Assembly: GCA_902529105.1 (NCBI GenBank)
Contig: CABZUW010000012.1
Location: 1 to 36,379 of the forward strand
Direction: 5' to 3'
From: an uncultured Pelagibacteraceae bacterium
GTDB taxonomy: Bacteria > Pseudomonadota > Alphaproteobacteria > Pelagibacterales > Pelagibacteraceae
DNA length: 36,379 nucleotides
Position numbers and translations under genes: made by a program. Positions 7,706 to 16,917 of this stretch are shown piece by piece. How positions within the stretch are numbered: the first letter of the stretch is position 1; every line of letters starts with the position of its first letter. A model generated the notes under the pieces. The model saw nothing but the letters and a program-made list of their open reading frames with translations, was not told the DNA's origin and made no database searches.

Positions 7706-8976
7706 TGAGTAAATTTACATTCTTAAAATCTGATAGAAGTAACATACAATTAGTTTTAATAACTGGCACTTTTTTAATCACAATTAGTATTTTAGATGTT
7801 TTTTTAAATTCCTTTTTTAAGTTAAACTTAATTTCTTTTCTTCCAAGTAAAGTCAGTTTTTTAACACCCTTCATTATTGGTATGATTGGACTTAACTTAA
7901 TTAGAATAGAATATTCTGGAAATAAGTTTTTAGACGTATTAAATAAAAATATAAATACTTCAAATTTTAATGCAGCATTAACATTATTGATAATTTTTAT
8001 AATTTTTAAAGCTATTCCACCTTCTTTAAGCTGGATGATATTAGATGCAAATATATCTGGAGACACTAAAGAGGCATGTACAGGAACAGGTGCATGTTGG
8101 ACATATATAAAAGTTTGGTTCAGAAGGTTTATGTATGGAATGTATCCAAATGAACAACATTGGAGAATAAATACTGCATTTCTTTTAGTTATAGGCCTAG
8201 GAACTTTTGGATTATTTGCAACCGAGAAAATGAAAAAATTCTTAGCACTATATTATGTTGTTATTTATCCAATTATTGCATTTTTAATAATCTATTATTT
8301 AATTTCTGGTGGATACTTTGGTTTAGAGTGGATCGAGACAGGTGCGTGGGGTGGATTATCTTTAACATTTATTGTTTCATTTTTTTGTTTAATTTTTTGT
8401 TTTCCTTTAGGAATGATATTAGCATTAGGAAGAAGATCTAATCTCCCTGCTGTTAGATATGTCTCTATAGGATATATAGAGTTTTGGAGAGGGGTTCCTT
8501 TAATAACTGTATTATTTATGTCTTCTGTAATGTTCCCTATGTTTTTGCCAGAAGATTTTTTTATGGATAAATTAGTTAGAGTAATAATTGCAATAACTTT
8601 ATTTGAGGGTGCATATTGTGCAGAGGTAATTAGAGGAGGCTTACAATCTCTTCCAAGGGGTCAATATGATGCTGCAAAATCTTTAGGTATGGGTTATTGG
8701 AAAATGCATATTTTTGTAATATTACCACAAGCTTTAAAATTAGTCATTCCGGGAATTTGTAATACTTTCTTAGCTCTTGTAAAAGATACTCCACTAATAT
8801 TTGTAGTAGGTTTAGCAGAATTAGCAGGAATGCTTGCTTTAGCAAAAACCAATCCAAAATGGCTAGGTTTTGCAATGGAAGGATATATATTTGCTGCTAT
8901 AATTTTTTGGATAATTTGTTATGCTATGAGTAAATATAGTTATAATCTTGAGGAAAAATATAAAACAGATAGATAA
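7705..8976 (+). CDS. aapM: General L-amino-acid ABC transporter, permease subunit AapM
   Basis: This is the second permease of the AapQMP complex, 423 residues. The typical C-terminal half is clear: LGMILALGRRSNLP, YIEFWRGVPLITVLFMSSVM, then the EAA loop YDAAKSLGMGYWKMHIFVIL and KDTPLIFVVGLAEL. The N-terminal half carries several hydrophobic helices and a periplasmic stretch with CTGTGACW, a Cys pair seen in related proteins. The start codon shares a base with the aapQ stop; aapP begins 4 nt after its own stop. Confidence 0.94.
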   Translation: MSKFTFLKSDRSNIQLVLITGTFLITISILDVFLNSFFKLNLISFLPSKVSFLTPFIIGMIGLNLIRIEYSGNKFLDVLNKNINTSNFNAALTLLIIFIIFKAIPPSLSWMILDANISGDTKEACTGTGACWTYIKVWFRRFMYGMYPNEQHWRINTAFLLVIGLGTFGLFATEKMKKFLALYYVVIYPIIAFLIIYYLISGGYFGLEWIETGAWGGLSLTFIVSFFCLIFCFPLGMILALGRRSNLPAVRYVSIGYIEFWRGVPLITVLFMSSVMFPMFLPEDFFMDKLVRVIIAITLFEGAYCAEVIRGGLQSLPRGQYDAAKSLGMGYWKMHIFVILPQALKLVIPGICNTFLALVKDTPLIFVVGLAELAGMLALAKTNPKWLGFAMEGYIFAAIIFWIICYAMSKYSYNLEEKYKTDR

Positions 8977-8980
8977 ATAA

Positions 8981-9715
8981 ATGTCAGAAGCAATAATCAA
9001 AATTCAAAATATGAACAAGTGGTTTGGGGATTTTCAAGTTCTAAAAGATATAAATCTAGAGGTTGAAAAAAATAAAAAAATAGTAGTATGTGGACCTTCA
9101 GGTTCTGGTAAATCAACATTAATTAGATGTATAAATAGATTAGAGGAACATCAAAAAGGCAGCATTGTAGTTGATGGAACAGAATTAAGTGAAAATACTA
9201 AAAATATAGAGCAAATTAGAGCTGAAGTTGGAATGGTTTTCCAACAATTTAACCTATTTCCTCATTTATCAATTTTAGATAATTGCACATTAGCACCTAT
9301 ATGGGTGAGAAAAATGCCAAAAAAACAAGCTCAGGAACTAGCCATGCAACAGCTTGAGAAAGTACAAATTTCAGATCAAGCGCAGAAGTTTCCAGGTCAA
9401 CTTTCAGGAGGTCAACAGCAAAGATGTGCAATAGCAAGAGCATTGTGTATGGAACCAAAAATAATGCTTTTTGATGAACCTACTTCAGCTTTAGATCCAG
9501 AAATGATTAAAGAAGTGCTTGATGCAATGGTAAATTTAGCAAAAGGCGGTATGACAATGATAGTTGTAACTCATGAAATGGGCTTTGCAAAAGAGGTAGC
9601 AGACGAGGTTATATTTATGGATGAAGGCATGATAGTTGAAAAAGCAGAGACAAAAGAATTTTTTGCAAACCCAAAAAGTGATAGAACAAAGCTGTTTTTA
9701 AGCCAGATTTTATAA
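8981..9715 (+). CDS. aapP: General L-amino-acid ABC transporter, ATP-binding subunit AapP
   Basis: This is the cytoplasmic ATPase that powers amino-acid import. At 244 residues it is full length for the polar amino-acid transporter family. Walker A is GPSGSGKST (about 38-46), the Q-loop is [10 protein letters not shown], the signature is LSGGQQQR, Walker B is [13 protein letters not shown] and the switch His is in VTHEMGFA. It is the last gene of aapJQMP. The following 143 bases before the XRE gene contain A/T-rich runs but no clear terminator. Confidence 0.96.
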   Translation: MSEAIIKIQNMNKWFGDFQVLKDINLEVEKNKKIVVCGPSGSGKSTLIRCINRLEEHQKGSIVVDGTELSENTKNIEQIRAEVGMVFQQFNLFPHLSILDNCTLAPIWVRKMPKKQAQELAMQQLEKVQISDQAQKFPGQLSGGQQQRCAIARALCMEPKIMLFDEPTSALDPEMIKEVLDAMVNLAKGGMTMIVVTHEMGFAKEVADEVIFMDEGMIVEKAETKEFFANPKSDRTKLFLSQIL

Positions 9716-9858
9716 TAATTCTAATCTATTGTCCTTAAAAATTTCTTGACAAGTTTACTAAATCTTAAAAAAAACTATTTTTTTATAAATTATTTTACTT
9801 GAAATACCTTTTCTAATTATATTAACTCATTAGAAATTCATAATTAAGAGGGGTCTTA

Positions 9859-10230
9859 ATGGAAGAAAATTTTAATAAACATTTGGGTAATAAACTTAAG
9901 TTAAGAAGATTAGCACTAGGTCTTACACAAACTAAAGTAGCAAAAGCAATCAACGTGACATTTCAACAAATTCAAAAATACGAAAAGGGAACAAATGGAG
10001 TTAGTTCAATAAGACTTCTTCAATTATCAAATTATTTAAAAGTGCCAATAAATTATTTTTTTGAGGATTTTTCAGATTATTTAATTAATATTGAAAAATC
10101 TAAAGAGGGTCACATGAATGTGAACTATAATTTTTTGATGAAACTATATTCTGAACTAAATCAAGATCAAAAAATTAAATTTAGTAAAACTCTTCAATCC
10201 TCAGGAAATCTTATTTCTAAAGTTCTTTAG
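9859..10230 (+). CDS. XRE-family helix-turn-helix regulator
   Basis: A 123-residue DNA-binding protein with an N-terminal XRE/Cro helix-turn-helix at about 12-66: KLRRLALGLTQTKVAKAI, then VTFQQIQKYEKGTNGVSS. The QQIQKYE...G.N..S pattern is typical of a widespread alphaproteobacterial stand-alone XRE group. The C-terminal half is helical without a recognised ligand domain. A good ribosome site (GAGGGG at 9848-9853) supports the start. It stands alone between aapP and a convergent tRNA-Asn whose CCA end begins 2 nt after the stop codon. Its targets cannot be told from the sequence; autoregulation or control of aap is possible but unproven. Confidence 0.85.
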   Translation: MEENFNKHLGNKLKLRRLALGLTQTKVAKAINVTFQQIQKYEKGTNGVSSIRLLQLSNYLKVPINYFFEDFSDYLINIEKSKEGHMNVNYNFLMKLYSELNQDQKIKFSKTLQSSGNLISKVL

Positions 10231-10231
10231 T

Positions 10232-10307
10232 TGGCTCCTCGGGCAGGACTCGAACCTGCGACCAATTGATTAACAGTCAACTGCTCTACCAACTGAGCTA
10301 CCGAGGA
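10232..10307 (-). tRNA. tRNA-Asn (anticodon GTT)
   Basis: On the minus strand the gene reads TCCTCGG...CCGAGGA for the acceptor stem, GCTCAGTTGGTAGAGC for the D arm, TTGACT-GTT-AATCAA around the anticodon, and a GTTCGAGTC T loop. It ends in discriminator G plus encoded CCA. It converges on the XRE gene with a single spacer base. Confidence 0.96.
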
Positions 10308-10358
10308 ATGTAAAATTCAAAATTTACTTTTTTTTAATTTTAAAACAACCCTTTTTTT

Positions 10359-10432
10359 TGGAGGCAACGCCCGGAATCGAACCGGGATACAAGGATTTGC
10401 AATCCTCTGCGTAACCATTCCGCCACGTTGCC
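10359..10432 (-). tRNA. tRNA-Cys (anticodon GCA)
   Basis: On the minus strand the acceptor stem is GGCAACG/CGTTGCC, the anticodon arm is AGGATT-GCA-AATCCT, the T arm is CCCGG-TTCGATT-CCGGG, and the encoded end is CCA. It precedes tRNA-Asn by 51 nt in the same direction, and the two are probably co-transcribed. Confidence 0.95.
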
Positions 10433-10553
10433 AATAGATTAAAAATAGTCAGCCTAAATAGCTTATATAACTGTTTTAAAATTAGTCCATTATTTTTAGT
10501 CTTAAATTAGAACTTTGTTTATTTATCAGTTTAATTTATAAAATAACTAGTTC

Positions 10554-13178
10554 ATGAGTGGAAATAATTATAATCATACTGAAGTTGAGGATAAAATATA
10601 TAGTTATTGGGAGAAGAATAGACTTTTTCAACCAAAAAAAAATAAGAAGAAATTTTCAATTGTAATACCTCCTCCTAATGTGACTGGAAATTTGCACATG
10701 GGACATGCTTTAAATAACTCTATTCAAGATTTATTAACAAGATTTCATAGAATGAATAATTATGAAACTTTATGGCAACCAGGAACAGATCATGCTGGTA
10801 TTGCCACACAGGCTTTAGTAGAAAAAAAATTAGAAAAAGAAGGTCATAGCAAACATGATTTAGGTCGCGAAAAATTCATTAATCAAGTTTGGGAATGGAA
10901 AAATCAATATGGTGATATTATTATTAATCAATTGAAAAAACTAGGTTGTTCATGTGATTGGTCGAGAAACGCTTTCACGATGGATGAAAATCTATCAAAA
11001 TCCGTTATTAAAGTATTTGTTGATCTTTACAAAAAAGGCCTGATTTATAAATCTAAAAAATTAGTAAATTGGGATACAGTTCTTAAAACAGCAATATCTG
11101 ATTTAGAAGTTGATCAAAGAGAAGTAAGTTCAAAATTATATTATATAAGATATCCAATCGAAAATACTGAAAACTTTATCACTATAGCCACAACAAGACC
11201 TGAAACTATGTTGGGTGACACAGCTGTAGCGGTAAATCCTAAAGATAAAAGATACAAAAATTTGGTTTCAAAAAATGTAATTTTACCGATTGTAGAGAAA
11301 AAAATAAAAATTATAGCAGACAATTATGCTGACCCTGAACAAGGTACTGGAGCCGTTAAAATAACTCCAGCTCATGATTTTAATGATTATGATGTAGGCA
11401 TAAGAAATAAATTAGAAATAATTAACATTTTCACAGAGGATGGAAAAATTAATGATAATGCACCAAGTGAATATATTGGATTAGATAGATTTGAAGCTCG
11501 AAAAAAAATACTAACTGACTTAAAAGATAAAAATTTGTTTGTTAAAGATGAAGATATAAAAAATAAAGTTCCATATGGAGATAGATCAAATTCTATTATA
11601 GAACCTTTTTTGACAGAACAATGGTTTGCAGATGCAAAAAAATTATCAATTAAAGCAAAAAAAATAGTTAGATCAAAAAAGACAAATTTCTTTCCTACCA
11701 ATTGGTCTAAAACATATTTTCAATGGATGGATAATATTGAACCTTGGTGCGTATCGAGACAACTATGGTGGGGCCATCAAATACCTGCATGGTATGGACC
11801 AGATAAAAAAATATTTGTTGCAGAAAACGAAAATGATGCAAAAAAATTAGCAAAAAGACATTATAAAAAAGATACAAACATCATCAGAGATCCTGATGTT
11901 TTAGACACTTGGTTTTCATCCGGACTTTGGCCGTTTGCAACACTTGGCTGGCCGAGGAAAAATGATTATTTGACTAAATTTTATCCTACTACAGTTTTAG
12001 TTACAGGTTTTGACATAATCTTTTTCTGGGTTGCAAGAATGATGATGCTTGGCATGGAATTTTTAAATAAAGAACCTTTTAAAGATATTTATGTACATGC
12101 CTTAGTGCGAGACGAAAAAGGACAAAAAATGTCAAAATCTAAAGGTAATGTAATTGATCCTTTAGAATTAATTAATAAATATAGCGCAGATGCCTTAAGA
12201 TTTACTCTTCTTTCAATGGCTTCACCTGGTAGAGATGTTAAGTTATCCGAAGATAGAGTTAAAGGATATAGAAATCTTTTAAATAAGTTATGGAACGCAA
12301 ATAATTTTTTAATTCAAAATAAGTGTAATTTTTCTGAAAAAAAACCAAAAAAATTTAATTTAAATATTAATAATTGGATTTTTAATGAGCTTGTAAAAAT
12401 AAAAAAAGATGTAGAGACAAAAATTAAAGAATATAGATTTGATGAGGCATCTAGACTTATATATCAGTTCGTATGGAATTCTTATTGTGATTGGTATTTA
12501 GAGCTTTCAAAAACAATTCTATACTCAAATGACAAGCAAAATATAAAAGAAACACAGGATGTTTCTGGTTTTATTTTCACCCAAATATTAATTTTAATGC
12601 ACCCATTCATACCGTTTGTAACTGAGGAAATATGGCTGAAAAATAAGCTAGATAAATCAGGCAAAAACTACCTTATGTATTCTAATTGGATTAATGAAAA
12701 ACCTTTAAAGAACAATGAAATAAAAAATGTTGAAAATATTATTAATTTTACCTCTTCACTTAGATCATTTAAGAACGAACTAAATATAAGTCCTGGCTCA
12801 TTTGTTGATGTATCATTAAGCAGTATAAAGAATAAAAAGTCCAATTTTTATGAAAAAAACGAAAATACTTTAAAAAAAATAGCTAGAGTAAATAATTTTT
12901 TCAATAAAGATTTAGATAAACCTTCAGCGACAATGGTTATTGGAGGAGATATAATCAAGGTTTATTTTGAAGAGAATATAGATCTTAAAATTATTAAAGA
13001 AAATCTTATAAAAAAACAAAATAAATATAATTCGGAAATGGAAGGCATTAATAAAAGGTTACAAAATAAAAATTTTGTAGATAGAGCTCCCAAAACTGTT
13101 GTTGAACAAGAAAAAAATAACTATAATAATTTAAAAAATGATGTTAAGAAAATTTCATTAATAATTCAAAATTTATAA
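10554..13178 (+). CDS. valS: Valyl-tRNA synthetase
   Basis: This class Ia synthetase charges tRNA-Val. At 874 residues it fits the compact bacterial form. The HIGH motif is HMGH at 48-51 inside [16 protein letters not shown] and the KMSKS motif is at 525-529. The editing (CP1) domain is marked by [15 protein letters not shown]. The C-terminal end is a Lys/Asn-rich coiled-coil arm, as in other ValRS. The 121-base gap upstream faces the divergent tRNA-Cys and must hold both promoters. The stop overlaps the ilvD start by one base (TAATG), coupling valine charging to a valine-biosynthesis enzyme. Confidence 0.97.
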   Translation: MSGNNYNHTEVEDKIYSYWEKNRLFQPKKNKKKFSIVIPPPNVTGNLHMGHALNNSIQDLLTRFHRMNNYETLWQPGTDHAGIATQALVEKKLEKEGHSKHDLGREKFINQVWEWKNQYGDIIINQLKKLGCSCDWSRNAFTMDENLSKSVIKVFVDLYKKGLIYKSKKLVNWDTVLKTAISDLEVDQREVSSKLYYIRYPIENTENFITIATTRPETMLGDTAVAVNPKDKRYKNLVSKNVILPIVEKKIKIIADNYADPEQGTGAVKITPAHDFNDYDVGIRNKLEIINIFTEDGKINDNAPSEYIGLDRFEARKKILTDLKDKNLFVKDEDIKNKVPYGDRSNSIIEPFLTEQWFADAKKLSIKAKKIVRSKKTNFFPTNWSKTYFQWMDNIEPWCVSRQLWWGHQIPAWYGPDKKIFVAENENDAKKLAKRHYKKDTNIIRDPDVLDTWFSSGLWPFATLGWPRKNDYLTKFYPTTVLVTGFDIIFFWVARMMMLGMEFLNKEPFKDIYVHALVRDEKGQKMSKSKGNVIDPLELINKYSADALRFTLLSMASPGRDVKLSEDRVKGYRNLLNKLWNANNFLIQNKCNFSEKKPKKFNLNINNWIFNELVKIKKDVETKIKEYRFDEASRLIYQFVWNSYCDWYLELSKTILYSNDKQNIKETQDVSGFIFTQILILMHPFIPFVTEEIWLKNKLDKSGKNYLMYSNWINEKPLKNNEIKNVENIINFTSSLRSFKNELNISPGSFVDVSLSSIKNKKSNFYEKNENTLKKIARVNNFFNKDLDKPSATMVIGGDIIKVYFEENIDLKIIKENLIKKQNKYNSEMEGINKRLQNKNFVDRAPKTVVEQEKNNYNNLKNDVKKISLIIQNL

Positions 13179-14896
13179 TGTTAAAATTTAATAAAAAGAA
13201 ATTACCTAGCAGACATACATCAGTAGGACCTGATAAAGCACCACAAAGATCGTTTTATTATGCAATGGATTTAACAGAAAAAGATGTTGCAAAACCTTTT
13301 GTAGGAGTAGTTTCAACATGGAATGAAGCAGCACCATGCAATATTGCCTTAATGAGGCAGGCACAATCAGTTAAAAAAGGAGTTAAAATTAATGGTGGAA
13401 CCCCAAGAGAATTTTGCACAATTACTGTAACTGATGGAATTGCGATGGGCCATGAGGGTATGAAATCATCATTAATTTCAAGAGATGTAATTGCAGATTC
13501 AACTGAATTAACTGTTAGAGGTCATTGTTATGATGCATTAGTTGGTGTTGCTGGATGTGATAAATCCTTACCAGGTCTAATGATGGCGATGGTTAGACTG
13601 AACGTGCCAAGCGTTTTTATTTATGGTGGATCTATTTTGCCTGGAAGATTTAATGGTAAAGACGTAACTGTAGTTGATGTATTTGAAGGTGTAGGAAAAT
13701 ATTCTTCAGGTAAAATGTCAGCTCACGCATTAAGAAAACTTGAATTAAAAGCTTGTCCAAGCTCTGGTGCTTGTGGTGGCCAATTTACAGCAAATACTAT
13801 GGCATGTGTTTCGGAAGCAATTGGACTAGCATTACCTTATTCAGCAGGAACACCAGCTCCTTATGAGCAAAGAGATAAGTACGCAATGTTAAGTGGAAAA
13901 GCTGTAATGAATTTACTTAAGAAAAATATCAGACCTAGAGATATAGTTACAAGAAAAGCATTAGAAAATGCAGCTACAATAGTCGCAGCAACAGGCGGTT
14001 CAACAAACGCAGCTTTACATTTACCAGCGATTGCTAATGAGGTTGGTATTAAATTTGATTTAATGGATGTTGCAAAAATTTTTAAAAAAACTCCTTATCT
14101 AGCTGATCTTAAACCAGGAGGAAGATATGTTGCAAAAGATATGTGGCAAGCAGGAGGGGTACCAATGTTATTAAAAACCTTAATGGATGGTGGATACATA
14201 CATGGTGATTGTTTAACTGTGACTGGTAAAACAATGAGAGAAAATTTAAAAAAAGTTAAATTTAATTTAAAACAAAGAGTAATGAGAAAACATAATAATC
14301 CATTATCTCCTGATGGAGGTGTGGTTGGATTAAAAGGAAACTTAGCACCCGAAGGTGCAATTGTTAAAGTTGCTGGTCTTAAAAAATTACAATTTACAGG
14401 AAGAGCAAGATGTTTTGATACTGAAGAAGCTGCATATAAAGCTGTTCAAAAAAAACAATACAAAGATGGCGACATCATAATTATTAGATACGAAGGACCA
14501 AGAGGTGGACCGGGCATGAGAGAAATGCTTCAAACAACTGGAGCTATTTACGGTCAAGGAAAAGGTGAAAAAGTTGCACTTATAACTGACGGTAGGTTCT
14601 CCGGGGCTACTAGGGGCTTTTGTATCGGTCATGTAGGTCCTGAGGCCTCTATAGGCGGCCCAATAGCCCTTTTACGTAATGGTGATGTAATTGATATAGA
14701 TGCTAAAAAAGGAACTATTAACGTAAGATTATCAAAAAAAGAACTATCAAAAAGAAAGAAAAAATGGAAACCAAAGAAAATTAACTTTGGTAATGGAACT
14801 CTTTGGAAATATGCACAAACAGTTGGACCTGCATATCTAGGAGCACCAACACACCCAGGAGCAAAAAACGAAGTAAAAGTTTACGCTGATATTTAA
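13178..14896 (+). CDS. ilvD: Dihydroxy-acid dehydratase
   Basis: IlvD dehydrates 2,3-dihydroxy-isovalerate and 2,3-dihydroxy-3-methylvalerate in valine, leucine and isoleucine synthesis. The iron-sulfur ligand cysteines are visible as C54 (EAAPCN), C127 (GCDKS, with K129) and C199 (CPSSGACGG). The C terminus has [11 protein letters not shown] and [10 protein letters not shown]. At 572 residues it is full length. Its start and stop codons each share a base with the neighbouring genes (valS and manC), so valS-ilvD-manC is translated as a coupled string. The regional codon usage is slightly richer in G+C than that of the neighbours, as often seen in highly expressed genes. Confidence 0.96.
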   Translation: MLKFNKKKLPSRHTSVGPDKAPQRSFYYAMDLTEKDVAKPFVGVVSTWNEAAPCNIALMRQAQSVKKGVKINGGTPREFCTITVTDGIAMGHEGMKSSLISRDVIADSTELTVRGHCYDALVGVAGCDKSLPGLMMAMVRLNVPSVFIYGGSILPGRFNGKDVTVVDVFEGVGKYSSGKMSAHALRKLELKACPSSGACGGQFTANTMACVSEAIGLALPYSAGTPAPYEQRDKYAMLSGKAVMNLLKKNIRPRDIVTRKALENAATIVAATGGSTNAALHLPAIANEVGIKFDLMDVAKIFKKTPYLADLKPGGRYVAKDMWQAGGVPMLLKTLMDGGYIHGDCLTVTGKTMRENLKKVKFNLKQRVMRKHNNPLSPDGGVVGLKGNLAPEGAIVKVAGLKKLQFTGRARCFDTEEAAYKAVQKKQYKDGDIIIIRYEGPRGGPGMREMLQTTGAIYGQGKGEKVALITDGRFSGATRGFCIGHVGPEASIGGPIALLRNGDVIDIDAKKGTINVRLSKKELSKRKKKWKPKKINFGNGTLWKYAQTVGPAYLGAPTHPGAKNEVKVYADI

Positions 14897-16098
14897 TGAA
14901 AATTAGACCAGTTATTTTGTGTGGTGGAGCAGGCACTCGACTGTGGGAAGATAAAAAACACCATCAACCAAAGCAGTTTATTGACTTTGGAGGATGGAAC
15001 CTGATGGAAAAAACATTAGAAAGGATTAAAAATCCGATCTTCGATCATCCCATCATAAGCACTAATAACAAATATTTATCACAAGTTAGAAGATCTTTAA
15101 AAAATTCTAAAATAAAGAAATTTAAAATTGTGCTTGAACCAGCTAAAAAGAATACAGCTCCAGCAATACTTTCTTCTGCATTGATTAAAGATATTCCATT
15201 AAAACAATCTCTAATGTATTTTGCTGCAGATCATTTAATTGAAAAAACAAGTATTTTTAATAGATCAATTAAGAACAATGTTAAAAATCTAGACGATAAA
15301 AATATATTTATATTTGGGATTAAACCTACCAATCCATCAAGCGAATACGGTTACTTTTTAACAAAAAAGATTAAAAATATTAATAAAGTTTCAAAGTTTA
15401 TTGAAAAACCTAATATTTTAAAAGCTAAACAGGTCATAAAGAAAAAAGGTTACTGGAATTCAGGTATGTTTTTTTTAAGGAAAGACTCGATAATTAATAA
15501 TTTTAAAAAATATCAACCAAAAACTTATAAGAGCTGCTTACTATCATTAAATAAATCAAAATACACAAATAATACATATTATTTAAACAAATCGGCATTT
15601 ATTAAGTCAGTTGAAAAATCTTTCGATTATGCAATCCTTGAAAAGTCAAAAAACATCAATGCTATAAAATTGGATATTCCTTGGTCTGATCTAGGAAGTT
15701 GGAAAGAAATTTCAAAAATTTTTAATAAAAATAAATCAAAATATTTCAAAAAAAAGAATGTTTTTTATAGACCATGGGGAAGTTATACCAACTTATTCAG
15801 AGGTAAAAATTTCTTAGTTAAAGAATTAAATGTAAAATCTAAAGGTATATTAAGTCTACAAAAACATCATCATCGATCTGAGCACTGGTTAATTACTAAA
15901 GGTAAACCTTTAATTACATTAAATAAGAAAAAAATATCAAAATCTGTAAATCAATCTATATATATTCCTAAAGGAGCTATTCATAGAATAGAAAATCCAT
16001 TTAAAATTAATGTAAAAATTTTAGAAATTCAAAAAGGATCTATTCTAAAAGAAACTGATATTATAAGATACCAAGACATATATGGAAGAGTACGTTAA
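14896..16098 (+). CDS. manC: Mannose-1-phosphate guanylyltransferase with cupin domain, short form
   Basis: The enzyme makes GDP-mannose from mannose-1-phosphate and GTP for surface polysaccharide; a C-terminal cupin gives type-II proteins their phosphomannose isomerase activity. The nucleotidyltransferase part starts RPVILCGGAGTRLW and includes PKQF, an ADH motif, FIEKP, WNSGMFFL and DIPWSDLGSW. The cupin follows, with YRPWGSY, LQKHHHRSEHW and YIPKGAIHRIENP. The protein is 400 residues against about 470 usually. The shortfall is the segment between DLGSW and YRPWGSY, where only about 18 residues remain of a region normally near 80 residues long. A second, diverged copy of the last 47-60 residues occurs at 16738-16917. 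The G/W/E loop after GTRLW is also atypical (WEDKKHHQPKQ). Confidence 0.85.
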   Translation: MKIRPVILCGGAGTRLWEDKKHHQPKQFIDFGGWNLMEKTLERIKNPIFDHPIISTNNKYLSQVRRSLKNSKIKKFKIVLEPAKKNTAPAILSSALIKDIPLKQSLMYFAADHLIEKTSIFNRSIKNNVKNLDDKNIFIFGIKPTNPSSEYGYFLTKKIKNINKVSKFIEKPNILKAKQVIKKKGYWNSGMFFLRKDSIINNFKKYQPKTYKSCLLSLNKSKYTNNTYYLNKSAFIKSVEKSFDYAILEKSKNINAIKLDIPWSDLGSWKEISKIFNKNKSKYFKKKNVFYRPWGSYTNLFRGKNFLVKELNVKSKGILSLQKHHHRSEHWLITKGKPLITLNKKKISKSVNQSIYIPKGAIHRIENPFKINVKILEIQKGSILKETDIIRYQDIYGRVR

Positions 16099-16101
16099 AT
16101 C

Positions 16102-16440
16102 ATGAATTTAATTTCGGGTTATATTTTTCTATTTCTAGCAATTATTTTAGGAATTGCTGCTAATGGTTTTTTAAAAACCACTAATGGCTTTACAAATATT
16201 TACCCAACCATTTTTTGTGTGATCTCAATTATTTTATGTCTATTTTGCTTATCTAAAGCAATGAATATAATTCCAGTAGGTTTTACTTATGCAACATATG
16301 GAGGAATAACAATTACAGCAGTAACGATCTTTGGTATTTTTAAATATAATCAATTGCCTAATATTTATGGAACTATAGGTATAATTCTAATAATTATAGG
16401 TGTTATTCTAGTAAATTATTTGGGAAAAGTAAGTTCTTAG
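16102..16440 (+). CDS. SMR (EmrE-like) family small membrane protein lacking the key glutamate
   Basis: A 112-residue protein with four hydrophobic helices that follows the EmrE pattern throughout: GFLKTTNGFTNIYPT in the TM1-TM2 turn, IIPVGFTYATYGGI in TM3, and a GVILVNYLG end. SMR proteins are proton-coupled exporters of cations, guanidinium or polyamines. Aligning K25 with EmrE K22 puts G17 at the position of the essential Glu14, and Y66 at Trp63; the conserved Tyr60 is kept as Y63. Without the TM1 glutamate it should not work as a standard proton antiporter. Alternatives are a lipid-carrier or EamA-like half transporter. It starts 4 nt after manC, so a role in glycan or lipid-linked sugar movement is conceivable. 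The family call is firm; the substrate is unknown. Confidence 0.75.
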   Translation: MNLISGYIFLFLAIILGIAANGFLKTTNGFTNIYPTIFCVISIILCLFCLSKAMNIIPVGFTYATYGGITITAVTIFGIFKYNQLPNIYGTIGIILIIIGVILVNYLGKVSS

Positions 16441-16444
16441 ATAT

Positions 16445-16466
16445 TTTAACAAATCTGTAATAATTT
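16445..16466 (+). promoter_or_regulatory. Candidate Pho box upstream of the chimeric phoR'/manC' ORF
   Basis: There are two tandem 11-nt units, TTTAACAAATC and TGTAATAATTT, matching the units in front of pstS and plcP. A -10-like GATAAT (16472-16477) follows at suitable spacing, just before the ATG at 16483. Confidence 0.65.
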
Positions 16467-16482
16467 AATGAGATAATTTTAT

Positions 16483-16917
16483 ATGGAACTTTTAACATTT
16501 GTTTTGTTAGTCATAATAACTGTTTTGTTATTTTTTCTTTTAAAAAAGGAAAGAGTATTAGGTATTAATACTGAAGTTAAGATTGAAGATAATAAGTTAG
16601 ATGAAGACGATAGTAAGAAATATAGAGAAACTATTTATAATCTTTTAAATTACATTCCAGAGGGAATTATAATTTTAAACAAATCCAAGGAAATAATATT
16701 TAGCAATAGTTCAGCCAGTAAAAGATTTCAAACAAAGTTAAATAAAAAATATTTTACCATGAAACCTGATGAAACTATTTTTATACCATTAGGTGCAATC
16801 CATAGAATAGAAAACCCATATAAAAAACCAGTAAAAATAATTGAAGCACAAGTAGGCTCAATTTTAAAAGAAACTGATATAGTCAGATACCAAGATGTTT
16901 ATGGAAGAGTAAAATAA
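16483..16917 (+). pseudogene. In-frame chimera: PhoR-like N terminus fused to a ManC-cupin C terminus
   Basis: The ORF has 144 codons. Residues 1-85 copy the plan of the PhoR encoded at 19790: ME start, one membrane helix, charged linker, then a PAS beginning. Its IILNKSKEIIFSNSSASKRF matches ALNKFNIIKYANPSALKRF in PhoR. From about L86 onward the sequence is the end of a ManC cupin: LNKK, then IFIPLGAIHRIENP and DIVRYQDVYGRVK. This is about three-quarters identical to the last 47 residues of the ManC at 14896, and closer than that copy to the general family pattern (IPLG, IVRYQDVYGR). The join lies in TTAAATAAAAAA (16738-16750). No HisKA, ATPase or sugar-binding core remains, so function is doubtful. 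It has its own Pho box and ends flush against the convergent kinase gene. Best read as a recombination scar or an assembly chimera. Confidence 0.8.

Noticed and set aside
8160..8441. Plus-strand ORF inside aapM in another frame
   Set aside because: It is Cys/Trp-rich shadow sequence inside a clear permease.
9746..9774. TTGACA as the -35 of an XRE gene promoter
   Set aside because: No acceptable -10 hexamer lies 16-18 nt downstream, only an A run.
10232..10432. tRNA-Asn/tRNA-Cys as the attachment site of a mobile element
   Set aside because: No integrase gene, no repeated tRNA 3' end and no change in gene content nearby.
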